Of a stretch of DNA of 6,155 nt, positions 1-5,966 are shown piece by piece. Source of the DNA: Eubacteriales bacterium. GTDB taxonomy: Bacteria > Bacillota > Clostridia > Christensenellales > CAG-138. A program made the position numbers and the translations under genes. The notes beneath the pieces are model-generated. The model saw only the letters and a program-made list of their open reading frames with translations, was not told where the DNA came from and did not search any database. The stretch lies in assembly GCA_030695285.1 (NCBI GenBank), contig JAUYTF010000367.1, forward strand, positions 1 to 6,155, read 5' to 3'. Positions within the stretch are counted from its first letter, which is position 1, and every line of letters begins with the position of its first letter.

Positions 1-799
1 TTGTTGGGTGATCTTTGTGCAAAGACAAACCCAGTGCCACCCAGCTTGCGATATCGGGATTATCTCGCAGCTTATCTATCGCTCAAATGATAGGTTGGGC
101 GGAAAGCAAACTGGAAATGAATGTTTCAATTGATGCGTCAACTTGTTGCTTGTTGTATAATTCTAACTCGGGAAGAACAGAACTATAAACGGTGGCATAT
201 ATATTTGAGTATCTGTCAGGACTTAGTTTAGTAAACTCGGTGCTTGCTTCATAGTCGTGAAGTAAATTATTCTTATTATAATTGTTTGGGAGATTAAATT
301 CATTTTTGAGATAAGAAGCGCTTTTTGTTAAGTAGGCATCGTACTTTTTTTGAGCTTTGTCAGCTAGAATAAATGCTTTCCTAACGGACTGTTGGAGAGT
401 ATCAATTCTCTATTGTATTGATTTTAGCTCTCTTGATTTAGAAATTTGTCCTTCGCCTATAGAGTAAATGTGGTTTAAAGCATCAGTTTTTTCTATATTC
501 CTCTCAATATATTGCTGATCATAAACTCGAATGATGTATTTATCTGAGTGCTTATGATCATCTGAAACATCTAATCTCTGATTGTTTTCATCTTGAAAAA
601 GAATTCTGAACTTTGCATCTTCATCAATGTTGTTAGCACTTGTTAAGCTCAATAGTAAATCAGCTAGAGAACTCTTTCCAGAAGCGTTCCATCCAAAGAA
701 AAGATTATTCTTGCCAAATAAAAGAACGCTTTCGTCCCATTTAAAATCCTTGTATGCTCGATAATTCTTAATTTCACTAAGCTTTCTTATCTGAAACAT
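1..799 (-). pseudogene. Broken AAA_13-family ATPase (RloC/PrrC-like N-terminal region), incomplete at left edge
   Basis: The start ATG is the complement of 797-799, with AGGAG (complement of 811-815) 11 nt upstream. The first 129 codons carry an N-terminal ATPase half-domain. Walker A is GWNASGKSS at residues 36-44, and it is followed by RVYDQQYIERNI and an IYSIGEG segment, the order seen in AAA_13 proteins such as the anticodon nucleases RloC and PrrC. A TAG at 412-410 ends the frame. Translation in the same frame then continues for 108 codons of plausible charged, helical protein to a TGA at 85-83, and then for 27 more codons. Those last codons include ASWVALGLSLHKD, which resembles the conserved W..GL.LH segment of the family. 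The frame is preserved across both stops, so I infer nonsense decay rather than a short gene. The segment is much more AT-rich than fhs-folD, suggesting horizontal origin. The Walker B and effector parts would lie outside the window, so nuclease function cannot be asserted. Confidence 0.78.
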
Positions 800-883
800 A
801 AAACAGGACTCTCCTACACATCTATTTAGTGATAGATTAGCATAATCCGATTTCTCCGTAAAGAACTGATTGAAACTGTTCAG

Positions 884-889
884 ATTATA
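884..889 (-). promoter_or_regulatory. -10 box for the AAA_13 relic
   Basis: The minus strand reads TATAAT here, about 85 nt upstream of the start codon at 799, which would give an mRNA leader of roughly 78 nt. No TTGACA-like -35 is found at the usual 16-18 nt spacing; that region is G-rich on this strand. The call rests on a perfect -10 in the right place only. Confidence 0.45.
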
Positions 890-967
890 CCCCCCCACTC
901 CACGACCCGTAGACCCCACTACCCCCTCCCCTGATGTATAATACCCCTGCCGGCGCACAACCCCCCC
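890..967. other. C-run-rich (minus-strand G-run-rich) intergenic segment, possible G-quadruplex/i-motif
   Basis: In 78 nt the plus strand has seven C-runs of three or more: 890-896, 906-908, 914-917, 922-926, 928-931, 944-947 and 961-967. The four runs from 906 to 931 are separated by 5, 4 and 1 nt, so the minus strand fits the canonical pattern of four G-tracts with loops of 1-7 nt. The segment covers the place where the -35 elements of both divergent promoters should be. Whether it folds or regulates is inference. Confidence 0.55.
937..942 (+). promoter_or_regulatory. -10 box for the GIY-YIG gene
   Basis: A perfect TATAAT lies 57 nt upstream of the ATG at 999, which would give a leader of about 50 nt. 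The expected -35 position is C-rich with no TTGACA match. The TATAAT for the divergent gene begins 47 bp away on the opposite strand, so the two promoters would share their upstream region. Confidence 0.5.
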
Positions 968-998
968 AAATCCCCGCGCCGGACACGGAGCAACACAC

Positions 999-1343
999 AT
1001 GAACCCCCAAAACAAAAAAGACCTCATCGCCGCCTACAAGCAGCGCGCGCAGATCGGCGGCATCTACGCCGTCACCAACACGCAAACGGGCAAATCCCTC
1101 GTTCTGGCGAGTGCGGATATCCTTGGCATCCGCAAGCGCTACGAGTTTGCCGAGGCGACCGGCGGCTGCTTTCACCCGAAGTTGCAGCAGGACGTGAACC
1201 AATTCGGCAGCAGTGCGTTCTCGTTTACCGTGCTGGAGGAGCTGGAGAAAAAGAGCACCCAGACCGACCGGGAATTTGCGAACGATCTGGAGGTGCTGCT
1301 GTCTATGTGGCTGGAGAAATATGATCGGAAAAAAACATATTGA
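999..1343 (+). CDS. Small GIY-YIG nuclease-family protein with degenerate YIG motif
   Basis: This is a 114-residue protein starting at ATG 999, with CGGAG at 986-990, 8 nt upstream. The first family motif is visible as GGIYAVTN at residues 20-27. At the expected second-motif position, after TGKS, the sequence is LVL (residues 34-36) instead of YIG or a close variant. An Arg-rich helix follows (IRKRYEF, 44-50), then FHPKLQQDVNQFG (58-70) and FTVLEELEKK (76-85). These match the layout of short stand-alone GIY-YIG proteins common in clostridial genomes, many of which, as I recall, also have a weak second motif. It may bind nucleic acid without cutting it; substrate and role are unknown. It is transcribed divergently from the AAA_13 relic and appears to end at its own terminator near 1444-1473. 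Its last 12 codons, including the stop, are duplicated downstream. Confidence 0.8.
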   Translation: MNPQNKKDLIAAYKQRAQIGGIYAVTNTQTGKSLVLASADILGIRKRYEFAEATGGCFHPKLQQDVNQFGSSAFSFTVLEELEKKSTQTDREFANDLEVLLSMWLEKYDRKKTY

Positions 1344-1389
1344 CAGGATGTTCTGGCTGGAGAAATATGATCGGGGAAAATTATATTGA
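1308..1389 (+). repeat. Imperfect direct repeat, 36 nt at 46-nt period, copying the GIY-YIG gene end
   Basis: Positions 1308-1343 and 1354-1389 align without gaps. The first 21 nt are identical (TGGCTGGAGAAATATGATCG plus one G), and 32 of 36 positions agree overall. The first copy encodes the C-terminus WLEKYDRKKTY and its TGA. The second, read in the equivalent frame, would give WLEKYDRGKLY and a TGA. It therefore looks like the residual 3' end of a second gene copy, or a partial duplication, outside any coding frame now in use. Confidence 0.85.
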
Positions 1390-1443
1390 AAAGATACTTA
1401 CGACAGGAGAGAAACGATCCGGCAACACTTTGTTGAGTCGGTC

Positions 1444-1473
1444 AAAGGCACGCAAAACGGCGTGCTTTTTGTT
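1444..1473 (+). terminator. Intrinsic terminator of the GIY-YIG gene
   Basis: The arms GCACGC (1448-1453) and GCGTGC (1460-1465) enclose the loop AAAACG. The stem can be extended outward by one G-U and three A-U pairs (AAAG with TTTT). A T-rich tail, TTTTTGTTT, follows directly. It lies 100 nt after the GIY-YIG stop codon and upstream of the fhs promoter, so it insulates the two transcription units. Confidence 0.8.
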
Positions 1474-1516
1474 TGTCGCAAAGCGCAGCAATGCGCAACG
1501 CATCCGCCGGAAAGCG

Positions 1517-1546
1517 TTGACGCGCGGGCTCGAATAATAATACAAT
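1517..1546 (+). promoter_or_regulatory. Sigma-70/SigA-type promoter of the fhs operon
   Basis: TTGACG (1517-1522, 5 of 6 to consensus) and TACAAT (1541-1546, 5 of 6) are separated by 18 nt. Transcription should start near 1553, giving a leader of about 104 nt before the fhs ATG. It is the best promoter-like match I found between the upstream terminator and fhs. Confidence 0.72.
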
Positions 1547-1621
1547 GATATTTGTCGAAACCCACAGAATACGCGGGCTTCGGCAAAGATGAAGAGCAAA
1601 GAAGAAGAGTAATGAAGAAGA

Positions 1622-1649
1622 GCGCGCAAACGCGCCCTGAAAAAAGGAG
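1622..1649 (+). promoter_or_regulatory. Leader hairpin and strong ribosome binding site of fhs
   Basis: GCGCG (1622-1626) and CGCGC (1631-1635) can form a tight 5-bp stem with a CAAA loop. It ends 10 nt before AAAAAGGAGA (1641-1650), whose GGAG sits 7 nt from the ATG at 1657 and decides that start. The hairpin leaves the Shine-Dalgarno site free, so it may protect the mRNA or affect ribosome loading; that role is inference. Confidence 0.6.
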
Positions 1650-1656
1650 AAACCGG

Positions 1657-3333
1657 ATGAACCACCCCTCGGACATCGAAATCGCACAGTCTTCCCCCAT
1701 GCTGCCGATTCTGGACATCGCGCGCGCTATGGACATAGACGAGCGCTACGTCGAGCAATATGGCAAATACAAGGCGAAGATCGACTATAACCTCCTGCGC
1801 GACCTGAGCGATAGACCAGACGGCAAGCTGATTCTCGTGACTGCCATCTCGCCGACCCCTGCGGGCGAAGGAAAGACCACCACCACGGTGGGACTTGCGG
1901 ACGGATTGAGAAAGCTCGGAAAGCGCGCGGTCGTCGCCCTGCGGGAGCCGTCGCTTGGCCCCGTGTTTGGCATGAAAGGCGGAGCGGCAGGCGGCGGGCG
2001 GGCGCAGGTGGTGCCCATGGAGGACATCAACCTGCACTTCACGGGAGACTTTCACGCCATCGGAGCTGCCAACAACCTGCTCGCGGCGATGCTGGATAAC
2101 CACATCTATCAGGGCAATGCGCTAGGCATCGACCCGCGCAGAATCACATGGAAGCGCTGCGTCGATATGAACGATCGTCAGCTTCGTTTCATCGTGGACG
2201 GTCTTGGCGGCAGAGTCAACGGCACCCCGCGCGAGGATGGCTTCGACATCACGGTCGCAAGCGAAGTCATGGCGGTGCTGTGCCTCGCGTCGGACGTGCT
2301 CGACCTCAAGGCGCGCTTAGGGCGCATCATCGTGGGCTACACCTACGACGAGAAACCCGTCACTGCGGGCGACCTGAAAGCGGCGGGCGCGATGGCGGCG
2401 CTGCTCAAAGACGCGCTCAAGCCCAATTTGGTGCAGACGCTGGAGCATACGCCCGCGTTTGTCCATGGAGGCCCGTTTGCCAACATCGCCCACGGCTGCA
2501 ACTCGCTCACCGCCACGCGCCTTGCGCTCAAGCTCGGCGACTATGCGGTGACGGAGGCTGGCTTTGGCGCGGATCTCGGCGCGGAGAAGTTCATCGACAT
2601 CAAGTGCCGCATGTCCGGGCTAAAACCCAGCGCTGTGGTCGTGGTGGCGACCGTGCGCGCGCTCAAGCACCACGGCGGCTCACCAAAGGATGCCCTAACG
2701 ACGGAAAACCTTGACGCGCTGGAGAAGGGCTTGCCGAATCTGTTGCAGCACGTGGAGAATATTCAGAGCGTGTTCGGCCTGCCCTGCGTGGTGGCGATCA
2801 ACGCCTTCCCGACCGACACGCCCGCTGAGTTGGCTTTGGTCGAGGAGAAATGCCGCGCGCTGAACGTTCCCGTCGCCCTCTCGGAAGTCTGGGCGCGGGG
2901 CGGCGAAGGCGGAACGGCGCTTGCCGAGGTGGTCTGCCGCATCGCGGAGGGCGAGAACCATTTTGCGCAGAGTTATGAGCTGGAGCTCACCATCGAGCAG
3001 AAGATAGAGGCGATTGTGAAGCGTGTCTATCGCGGCGACGGCGTGACCTTCAGCCCCGAGGCGAAAAAGCAGGTAAAGCAGCTCACCGATCTCGGCTTTG
3101 GCAACCTGCCCGTCTGCATGGCAAAGACGCAATATTCTTTTTCCGATAACGCAACGCTACTCGGCGCGCCGAGAGGGTTCACGCTCAACGTGCGCCAACT
3201 CAAGGTCAGTGCGGGCGCAGGGTTTATCGTCGCGCTCACGGGGGACATCATGACCATGCCGGGGCTGCCAAAGTTGCCCGCGGCGGAGCGAATCGACGTA
3301 GATGAATCCGGCAAGATCAGCGGACTGTTTTAA
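1657..3333 (+). CDS. fhs: Formate-tetrahydrofolate ligase (10-formyl-THF synthetase)
   Basis: A cytoplasmic enzyme that joins formate to tetrahydrofolate with ATP, giving 10-formyl-THF for purine synthesis, initiator tRNA formylation or the methyl branch of acetogenesis. At 558 residues it has the usual family length. Visible landmarks are the start SDIEIAQ (5-11), the P-loop [11 protein letters not shown] (67-77), [19 protein letters not shown] (96-114), the signature [18 protein letters not shown] (118-135), a [12 protein letters not shown] segment, and a C-terminal block with [18 protein letters not shown]. The start at 1657 is chosen for the adjacent AAGGAG and the SDIEIA start. The frame is open upstream to TTG 1552 and ATG 1612, but the predicted transcription start near 1553 and family length argue against those. 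folD follows after 26 bp, fitting an operon for one-carbon metabolism. Confidence 0.97.
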   Translation: MNHPSDIEIAQSSPMLPILDIARAMDIDERYVEQYGKYKAKIDYNLLRDLSDRPDGKLILVTAISPTPAGEGKTTTTVGLADGLRKLGKRAVVALREPSLGPVFGMKGGAAGGGRAQVVPMEDINLHFTGDFHAIGAANNLLAAMLDNHIYQGNALGIDPRRITWKRCVDMNDRQLRFIVDGLGGRVNGTPREDGFDITVASEVMAVLCLASDVLDLKARLGRIIVGYTYDEKPVTAGDLKAAGAMAALLKDALKPNLVQTLEHTPAFVHGGPFANIAHGCNSLTATRLALKLGDYAVTEAGFGADLGAEKFIDIKCRMSGLKPSAVVVVATVRALKHHGGSPKDALTTENLDALEKGLPNLLQHVENIQSVFGLPCVVAINAFPTDTPAELALVEEKCRALNVPVALSEVWARGGEGGTALAEVVCRIAEGENHFAQSYELELTIEQKIEAIVKRVYRGDGVTFSPEAKKQVKQLTDLGFGNLPVCMAKTQYSFSDNATLLGAPRGFTLNVRQLKVSAGAGFIVALTGDIMTMPGLPKLPAAERIDVDESGKISGLF

Positions 3334-3359
3334 TAATCGTAAAAGCGGGGGATAATGCT

Positions 3360-4217
3360 ATGGCAACGCTGCTTCGGGGTGCGGAGGTCGTCTCCGCACT
3401 GAATGAATCGATCAAGGCGGACGTGCGTGCGCTGGTTTCGCGCGGGGTTTTGCCCACGCTCGCAATCCTGCGCGTCGGCGAAAAGCCGGACGACCTCGCC
3501 TATGAGCGCGGGGCTGTCAAGCGCGCGGAGACGGTCGGCATCGGGATCAAGCAGATTGCGCTGCCGGAGACGGTTTCGCAGGAGGAGTTGATAGATGAGA
3601 TCGCGAAGATCAACGCGGACGAAGCCATTCATGGCTGCCTGATGCTCCGCCCGCTGCCCAAGGACATCGACGATCTTTGCGCGCGCGAAGCGCTCCTGCC
3701 GGAAAAGGACATCGACGGCATCACGGACGGGTCGCTTGCGGGCGTGTTTGCTGGCACAAAGCGCGGGTTTCCGCCCTGCACGGCGCAGGCTTGCATGGAA
3801 ATATTGGACTATTACAAGATCGATCCTGCGGGCAAAAGCGCGGTGGTGATCGGCAGAAGCCTCGTCATCGGCAAGCCCGTGGCGATGATGCTGCTGCAAA
3901 AGCACGCGACCGTGACCATCTGCCACACGCGCACAAAGGATATGCCGTCTGTGACGCGGCGGGCGGAGATTCTGATCGTCGCGGCAGGCAAGCCGGGCGT
4001 GGTCGGCGCAGAATATGTCTCAGCAGGGCAAACCGTACTGGACGTGGGCATCAATTTTAACGAAGAAGGCAAGATGACAGGCGACGCGGACTTTGCCGCC
4101 GTGGAGCCGATTGTGGACGCGATTACGCCCGTGCCCGGCGGGGTTGGCACCGTGACCACCTCCGTGCTCATGGCGCATGTGGTGGAGGCGGCAAAGCGCG
4201 CGATCAACCGCGCATAA
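3360..4217 (+). CDS. folD: FolD-type methylene-THF dehydrogenase with altered cyclohydrolase residues
   Basis: A 285-residue cytoplasmic enzyme of the methylene-THF dehydrogenase/methenyl-THF cyclohydrolase family, with GGGGGAT (3346-3352) ahead of ATG 3360. Residues 1-115 form the folate-binding half, including ILRVG and a DLAYERGAVKRAETVG segment around residue 48. PEKDIDG (114-120) keeps the Asp matching E. coli D121. The C-terminal Rossmann half has VVIGRSLVIGKP (162-173) and PVPGGVGTVT (257-266). By my alignment to the remembered E. coli sequence, the Tyr is kept (Y48). The catalytic Lys four residues on (E. coli K54) is Ala52, and Gln98 of the VQLPLP motif is Leu96 (LRPLP). Both residues support the cyclohydrolase step in classical enzymes. 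I therefore call it a dehydrogenase with confidence, but the cyclohydrolase activity is in doubt. The neighbouring fhs supplies the preceding step of the pathway. Confidence 0.93.
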   Translation: MATLLRGAEVVSALNESIKADVRALVSRGVLPTLAILRVGEKPDDLAYERGAVKRAETVGIGIKQIALPETVSQEELIDEIAKINADEAIHGCLMLRPLPKDIDDLCAREALLPEKDIDGITDGSLAGVFAGTKRGFPPCTAQACMEILDYYKIDPAGKSAVVIGRSLVIGKPVAMMLLQKHATVTICHTRTKDMPSVTRRAEILIVAAGKPGVVGAEYVSAGQTVLDVGINFNEEGKMTGDADFAAVEPIVDAITPVPGGVGTVTTSVLMAHVVEAAKRAINRA

Positions 4218-4242
4218 GAGGATGCGATTGGGGGGATTTTTC

Positions 4243-5112
4243 TTGAAACAAAGCAGAAAACTGAGCTTTCTATTTACGTTGGTTATCTATGCGCTCGCGC
4301 TCGCAGTGGGCTTGCTTGTCTATCGCCGCGTGGCGGGCGGCGTTCTGGTTCGCGTGTTTGCGGCGGATGTTGCGGCGACGCTGTTTCTCTATCTCGTGAG
4401 CCTGCCGCTGGGCAACGCTTCGGTGTACGATCCCTATTGGTCGGTGGCACCCATCGTGATTCTGCCGCTTTGCATACTGGAGTTCGGCGCGTGGAGCGCG
4501 GGCACGATTGCGCTACTTGTGTGCGTTTCTTATTGGAGTATCCGCCTCACCGCAAACTGGGCATATACCTTTCACGGATATGATCATCAGGACTGGCGCT
4601 ATACCATGCTGCGGGAAAAGACAGGCGCGCTGTATCCGCTTGTGAGCCTGTTTGGCATCATGCTCTTCCCCACGCTGGTGGTCTATCTTTGCCTGTTGCC
4701 CGCGCTGCACTATATCCAGACGGGCGTTGTCAATCTCATGACGCTACTGGGTTTTGCGCTGTGCCTGAGCGCGGCGACGCTGCAGCTTATCGCGGATATT
4801 CAGCTGCACCGCTTTCAGAGACAGGCGGCAAACCGCGGCGAGATTTTCCGCAGCGGCGTCTGGCGGCATGCGCGGCACCCGAACTATCTGGGCGAAATCC
4901 TGATGTGGTGGGGTGTTTACGCGGTGCTGCTCTCGGTGCGGCCCGATCTCTGGCTGCTGGGGCTTGGGGCCGTTGCCAACACGCTGATGTTTCTCTTCAT
5001 CAGCATACCCATGGCGGAGACGCGCATGGCGGTTTATAAGGAAGGCTTTGAGCGATATGTGAAGGAGACGAACCGGCTAATACCCTTTGCGCTCAAGAGG
5101 GAGAAAGCATAA
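4243..5112 (+). CDS. DUF1295 / steroid 5-alpha-reductase-like multi-pass membrane protein
   Basis: A 289-residue integral membrane protein. Hydrophobic segments lie at about residues 8-27, 34-57, 67-100 (probably two), 130-158, 164-186, 217-232 and 237-258. The C-terminal signature GVWRHARHPNYLGEIL (205-220) is the hallmark of DUF1295 proteins, relatives of steroid 5-alpha reductases and isoprenylcysteine methyltransferases. The RHPNY and following Glu are expected to bind the cofactor. The actual substrate is unknown; reduction of a lipid-like compound is only inferred from the family. I chose TTG 4243 because GGGGGGA (4230-4236) lies 6 nt upstream, like the folD site. ATG 4222, seven codons upstream, is an alternative, but it abuts its only purine-rich sequence. 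The gap to folD is 25 bp, so it probably belongs to the fhs-folD operon, although no biochemical link to folate is evident. Confidence 0.85.
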   Translation: MKQSRKLSFLFTLVIYALALAVGLLVYRRVAGGVLVRVFAADVAATLFLYLVSLPLGNASVYDPYWSVAPIVILPLCILEFGAWSAGTIALLVCVSYWSIRLTANWAYTFHGYDHQDWRYTMLREKTGALYPLVSLFGIMLFPTLVVYLCLLPALHYIQTGVVNLMTLLGFALCLSAATLQLIADIQLHRFQRQAANRGEIFRSGVWRHARHPNYLGEILMWWGVYAVLLSVRPDLWLLGLGAVANTLMFLFISIPMAETRMAVYKEGFERYVKETNRLIPFALKREKA

Positions 5113-5144
5113 TACTCTTTTGAGAGGCAGAAGGAAGGTGCATT

Positions 5145-5588
5145 TTGGAGATTAGAATTATTCTCGAAAACAAGAAGCAGTTCTTGGATCTGTTATTGTT
5201 GGCTGATGAACAAGAATCCATGATAGACAAATATTTAGACCGAGGGGATCTTTTTGCCCTGTATGACAGCGGCTTGAAAAGCGTGTGCGTAATTACGCGA
5301 GAAAGCGATACAGTATGTGAGTTGAAAAACATCGCCACATATGAAGAATGGCACGGCAATGGCTATGGCAGCAAACTCTTGCATCATGTTTTTTCTCATT
5401 ATCAAGGCAAATACACGACCATGATTGTCGGAACTGGTGACAGTCCGTGGATTTTGCAGTTTTATGAGAAGAATGGGTTTCAGATATCGCATAGGGTCAA
5501 AAACTTCTTTATCGATAACTATGACCACGTCATCATTGATAACGGCATCCAACTGGTGGATATGGTTTACTTGAGTCGAGTACTATAA
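5145..5588 (+). CDS. GNAT-family N-acetyltransferase (YvbK-like)
   Basis: A 147-residue cytoplasmic acetyl-CoA-dependent acetyltransferase of the GNAT fold. It starts at TTG 5145, with AAGGAAGGTG (5131-5140) just upstream. The central strand ELKNIATYEEW (59-69) leads into the acetyl-CoA pyrophosphate loop HGNGYGSKLL (70-79). The later segment IVGTGDSPWILQFYEKNGF (94-112) contains the usual YEKxGF motif. The order and the C-terminal NGIQLVDMVYLS resemble Bacillus YvbK and relatives, a group whose acceptor is not well defined. The 32-bp gap to the upstream membrane protein would allow read-through from the operon, and I see no separate promoter. The gene is visibly more AT-rich than fhs and folD, suggesting a different origin. 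Confidence 0.9.
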   Translation: MEIRIILENKKQFLDLLLLADEQESMIDKYLDRGDLFALYDSGLKSVCVITRESDTVCELKNIATYEEWHGNGYGSKLLHHVFSHYQGKYTTMIVGTGDSPWILQFYEKNGFQISHRVKNFFIDNYDHVIIDNGIQLVDMVYLSRVL

Positions 5589-5626
5589 TCGGCTCGTCAC
5601 TTATAAAAACGAATTTGTGTAAAAAA

Positions 5627-5884
5627 ACCGTCCAATTTCGATTATTTGATCACACTCAACAAGATCACCTGATAAAGCGAGTGGTTTTTCGCGAGAAACA
5701 TCCAAAAAAATAGGCTTTCATTTTTTCGATAAAAATGCAACAAACAAAAAACCGTCCAATTTCGATTATTGAATCACACTCAACAAGATCACCTGATAAA
5801 GCGAGTGGTTTTTCGCGAGAAACATCCAAAAAAATAGGCTTTCTTTTTTTCGATAAAAATGCAACAAACAAAAAACCGTCCAAT
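5627..5884. repeat. 124-bp tandem repeat, two copies plus the first 10 nt of a third
   Basis: Copy 1 (5627-5750) and copy 2 (5751-5874) align without gaps and differ at only three positions: two near 5647-5648 and one at 5721. A third start, ACCGTCCAAT, occupies 5875-5884. Each unit contains a 14-nt near-palindrome, TTTTTCGCGAGAAA (5685-5698 and 5809-5822), plus A/T runs. The unit length is not a multiple of three and stops occur in the frames I followed, so it is not coding. There are no terminal inverted repeats marking it as a transposon, and it is not a CRISPR array. Confidence 0.92.
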
Positions 5885-5902
5885 CACTTGGGCGGTTTCT
5901 TG
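5873..5902. terminator. Bidirectional intrinsic terminator between the GNAT and rhodanese genes
   Basis: AAACCGTCCAA (5873-5883) pairs with TTGGGCGGTTT (5888-5898) around the loop TCAC: 11 pairs, one of them G-U. On the minus strand the stem is followed by a strong tract, TTTTTTGTTTG, so it should efficiently end the rhodanese transcript. On the plus strand the tail TTTCTTGT is weaker, but it can serve the GNAT side. The left arm is also the beginning of each 124-bp repeat. Confidence 0.82.
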
Positions 5903-5966
5903 TAAGAAAGGAACAACATGGGGTTCGACTCTGGGGATGAAGACTGAAAAAAGATTAAAAAAAGGT

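Larger units (their letters stand above)
1344..1656 (+). other. Gene-free region between the GIY-YIG gene and fhs
   Basis: From left to right it holds the second copy of the duplicated gene end (1354-1389), a terminator (about 1444-1473), a small hairpin with arms GCGCA (1483-1487) and TGCGC (1492-1496), a promoter (1517-1546), and the fhs leader. The leader contains a purine-rich stretch at 1585-1622. I see no convincing protein or known riboswitch in it. Confidence 0.6.
5589..5966. other. AT-rich gene-free region between convergent genes
   Basis: Contents are a short unique stretch (5589-5626), the 124-bp tandem repeat (5627-5884), a bidirectional terminator (5873-5902) and an A-rich stretch to 5966. 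In that last stretch AGACTGAA (5941-5948) can pair with TTTAGTCT (5966-5973), but the stem is AT-rich with a long loop. I find no convincing gene on either strand. Confidence 0.7.

Noticed and set aside
1..412. Reassigned or read-through stop codons joining the AAA_13 frame
   Set aside because: Both TAG and TGA would have to be sense codons. The other genes here end in TAA or TGA at expected family lengths, and I see no recoding signal. Nonsense decay is simpler.
800..1027. N-terminal extension of the minus-strand AAA_13 frame up to 1027
   Set aside because: It runs through the C-rich promoter region and the start of the GIY-YIG gene, gives low-complexity sequence, and the Shine-Dalgarno site and ATPase start both point to 799.
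1340..1371. TTGACA at 1340-1345 as the -35 of another promoter
   Set aside because: The nearest -10-like sequences are AAATAT at 17 nt (poor) or TATGAT at 20 nt (too far), and a terminator lies downstream before fhs.
1340..1537. 65-codon plus-strand frame between the GIY-YIG gene and fhs
   Set aside because: It crosses the duplicated gene end, the terminator and the fhs -35 region, and has no family-like sequence.
1552..1656. Upstream extension of fhs to TTG 1552
   Set aside because: Transcription should start at about 1553, the added residues are an arginine/lysine-rich translation of the leader, and the strong GGAG site serves ATG 1657.
5627..5884. CRISPR array or transposon-like element
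   Set aside because: The copies are adjacent with no unique spacers, the unit is far longer than a CRISPR repeat, and there are no terminal inverted repeats or transposase sequence.
5918..5947. Tiny plus-strand frame MGFDSGDED after the terminator
   Set aside because: Only nine codons, with a weak AAAGGA site and no promoter; it is too short to support from one sequence.
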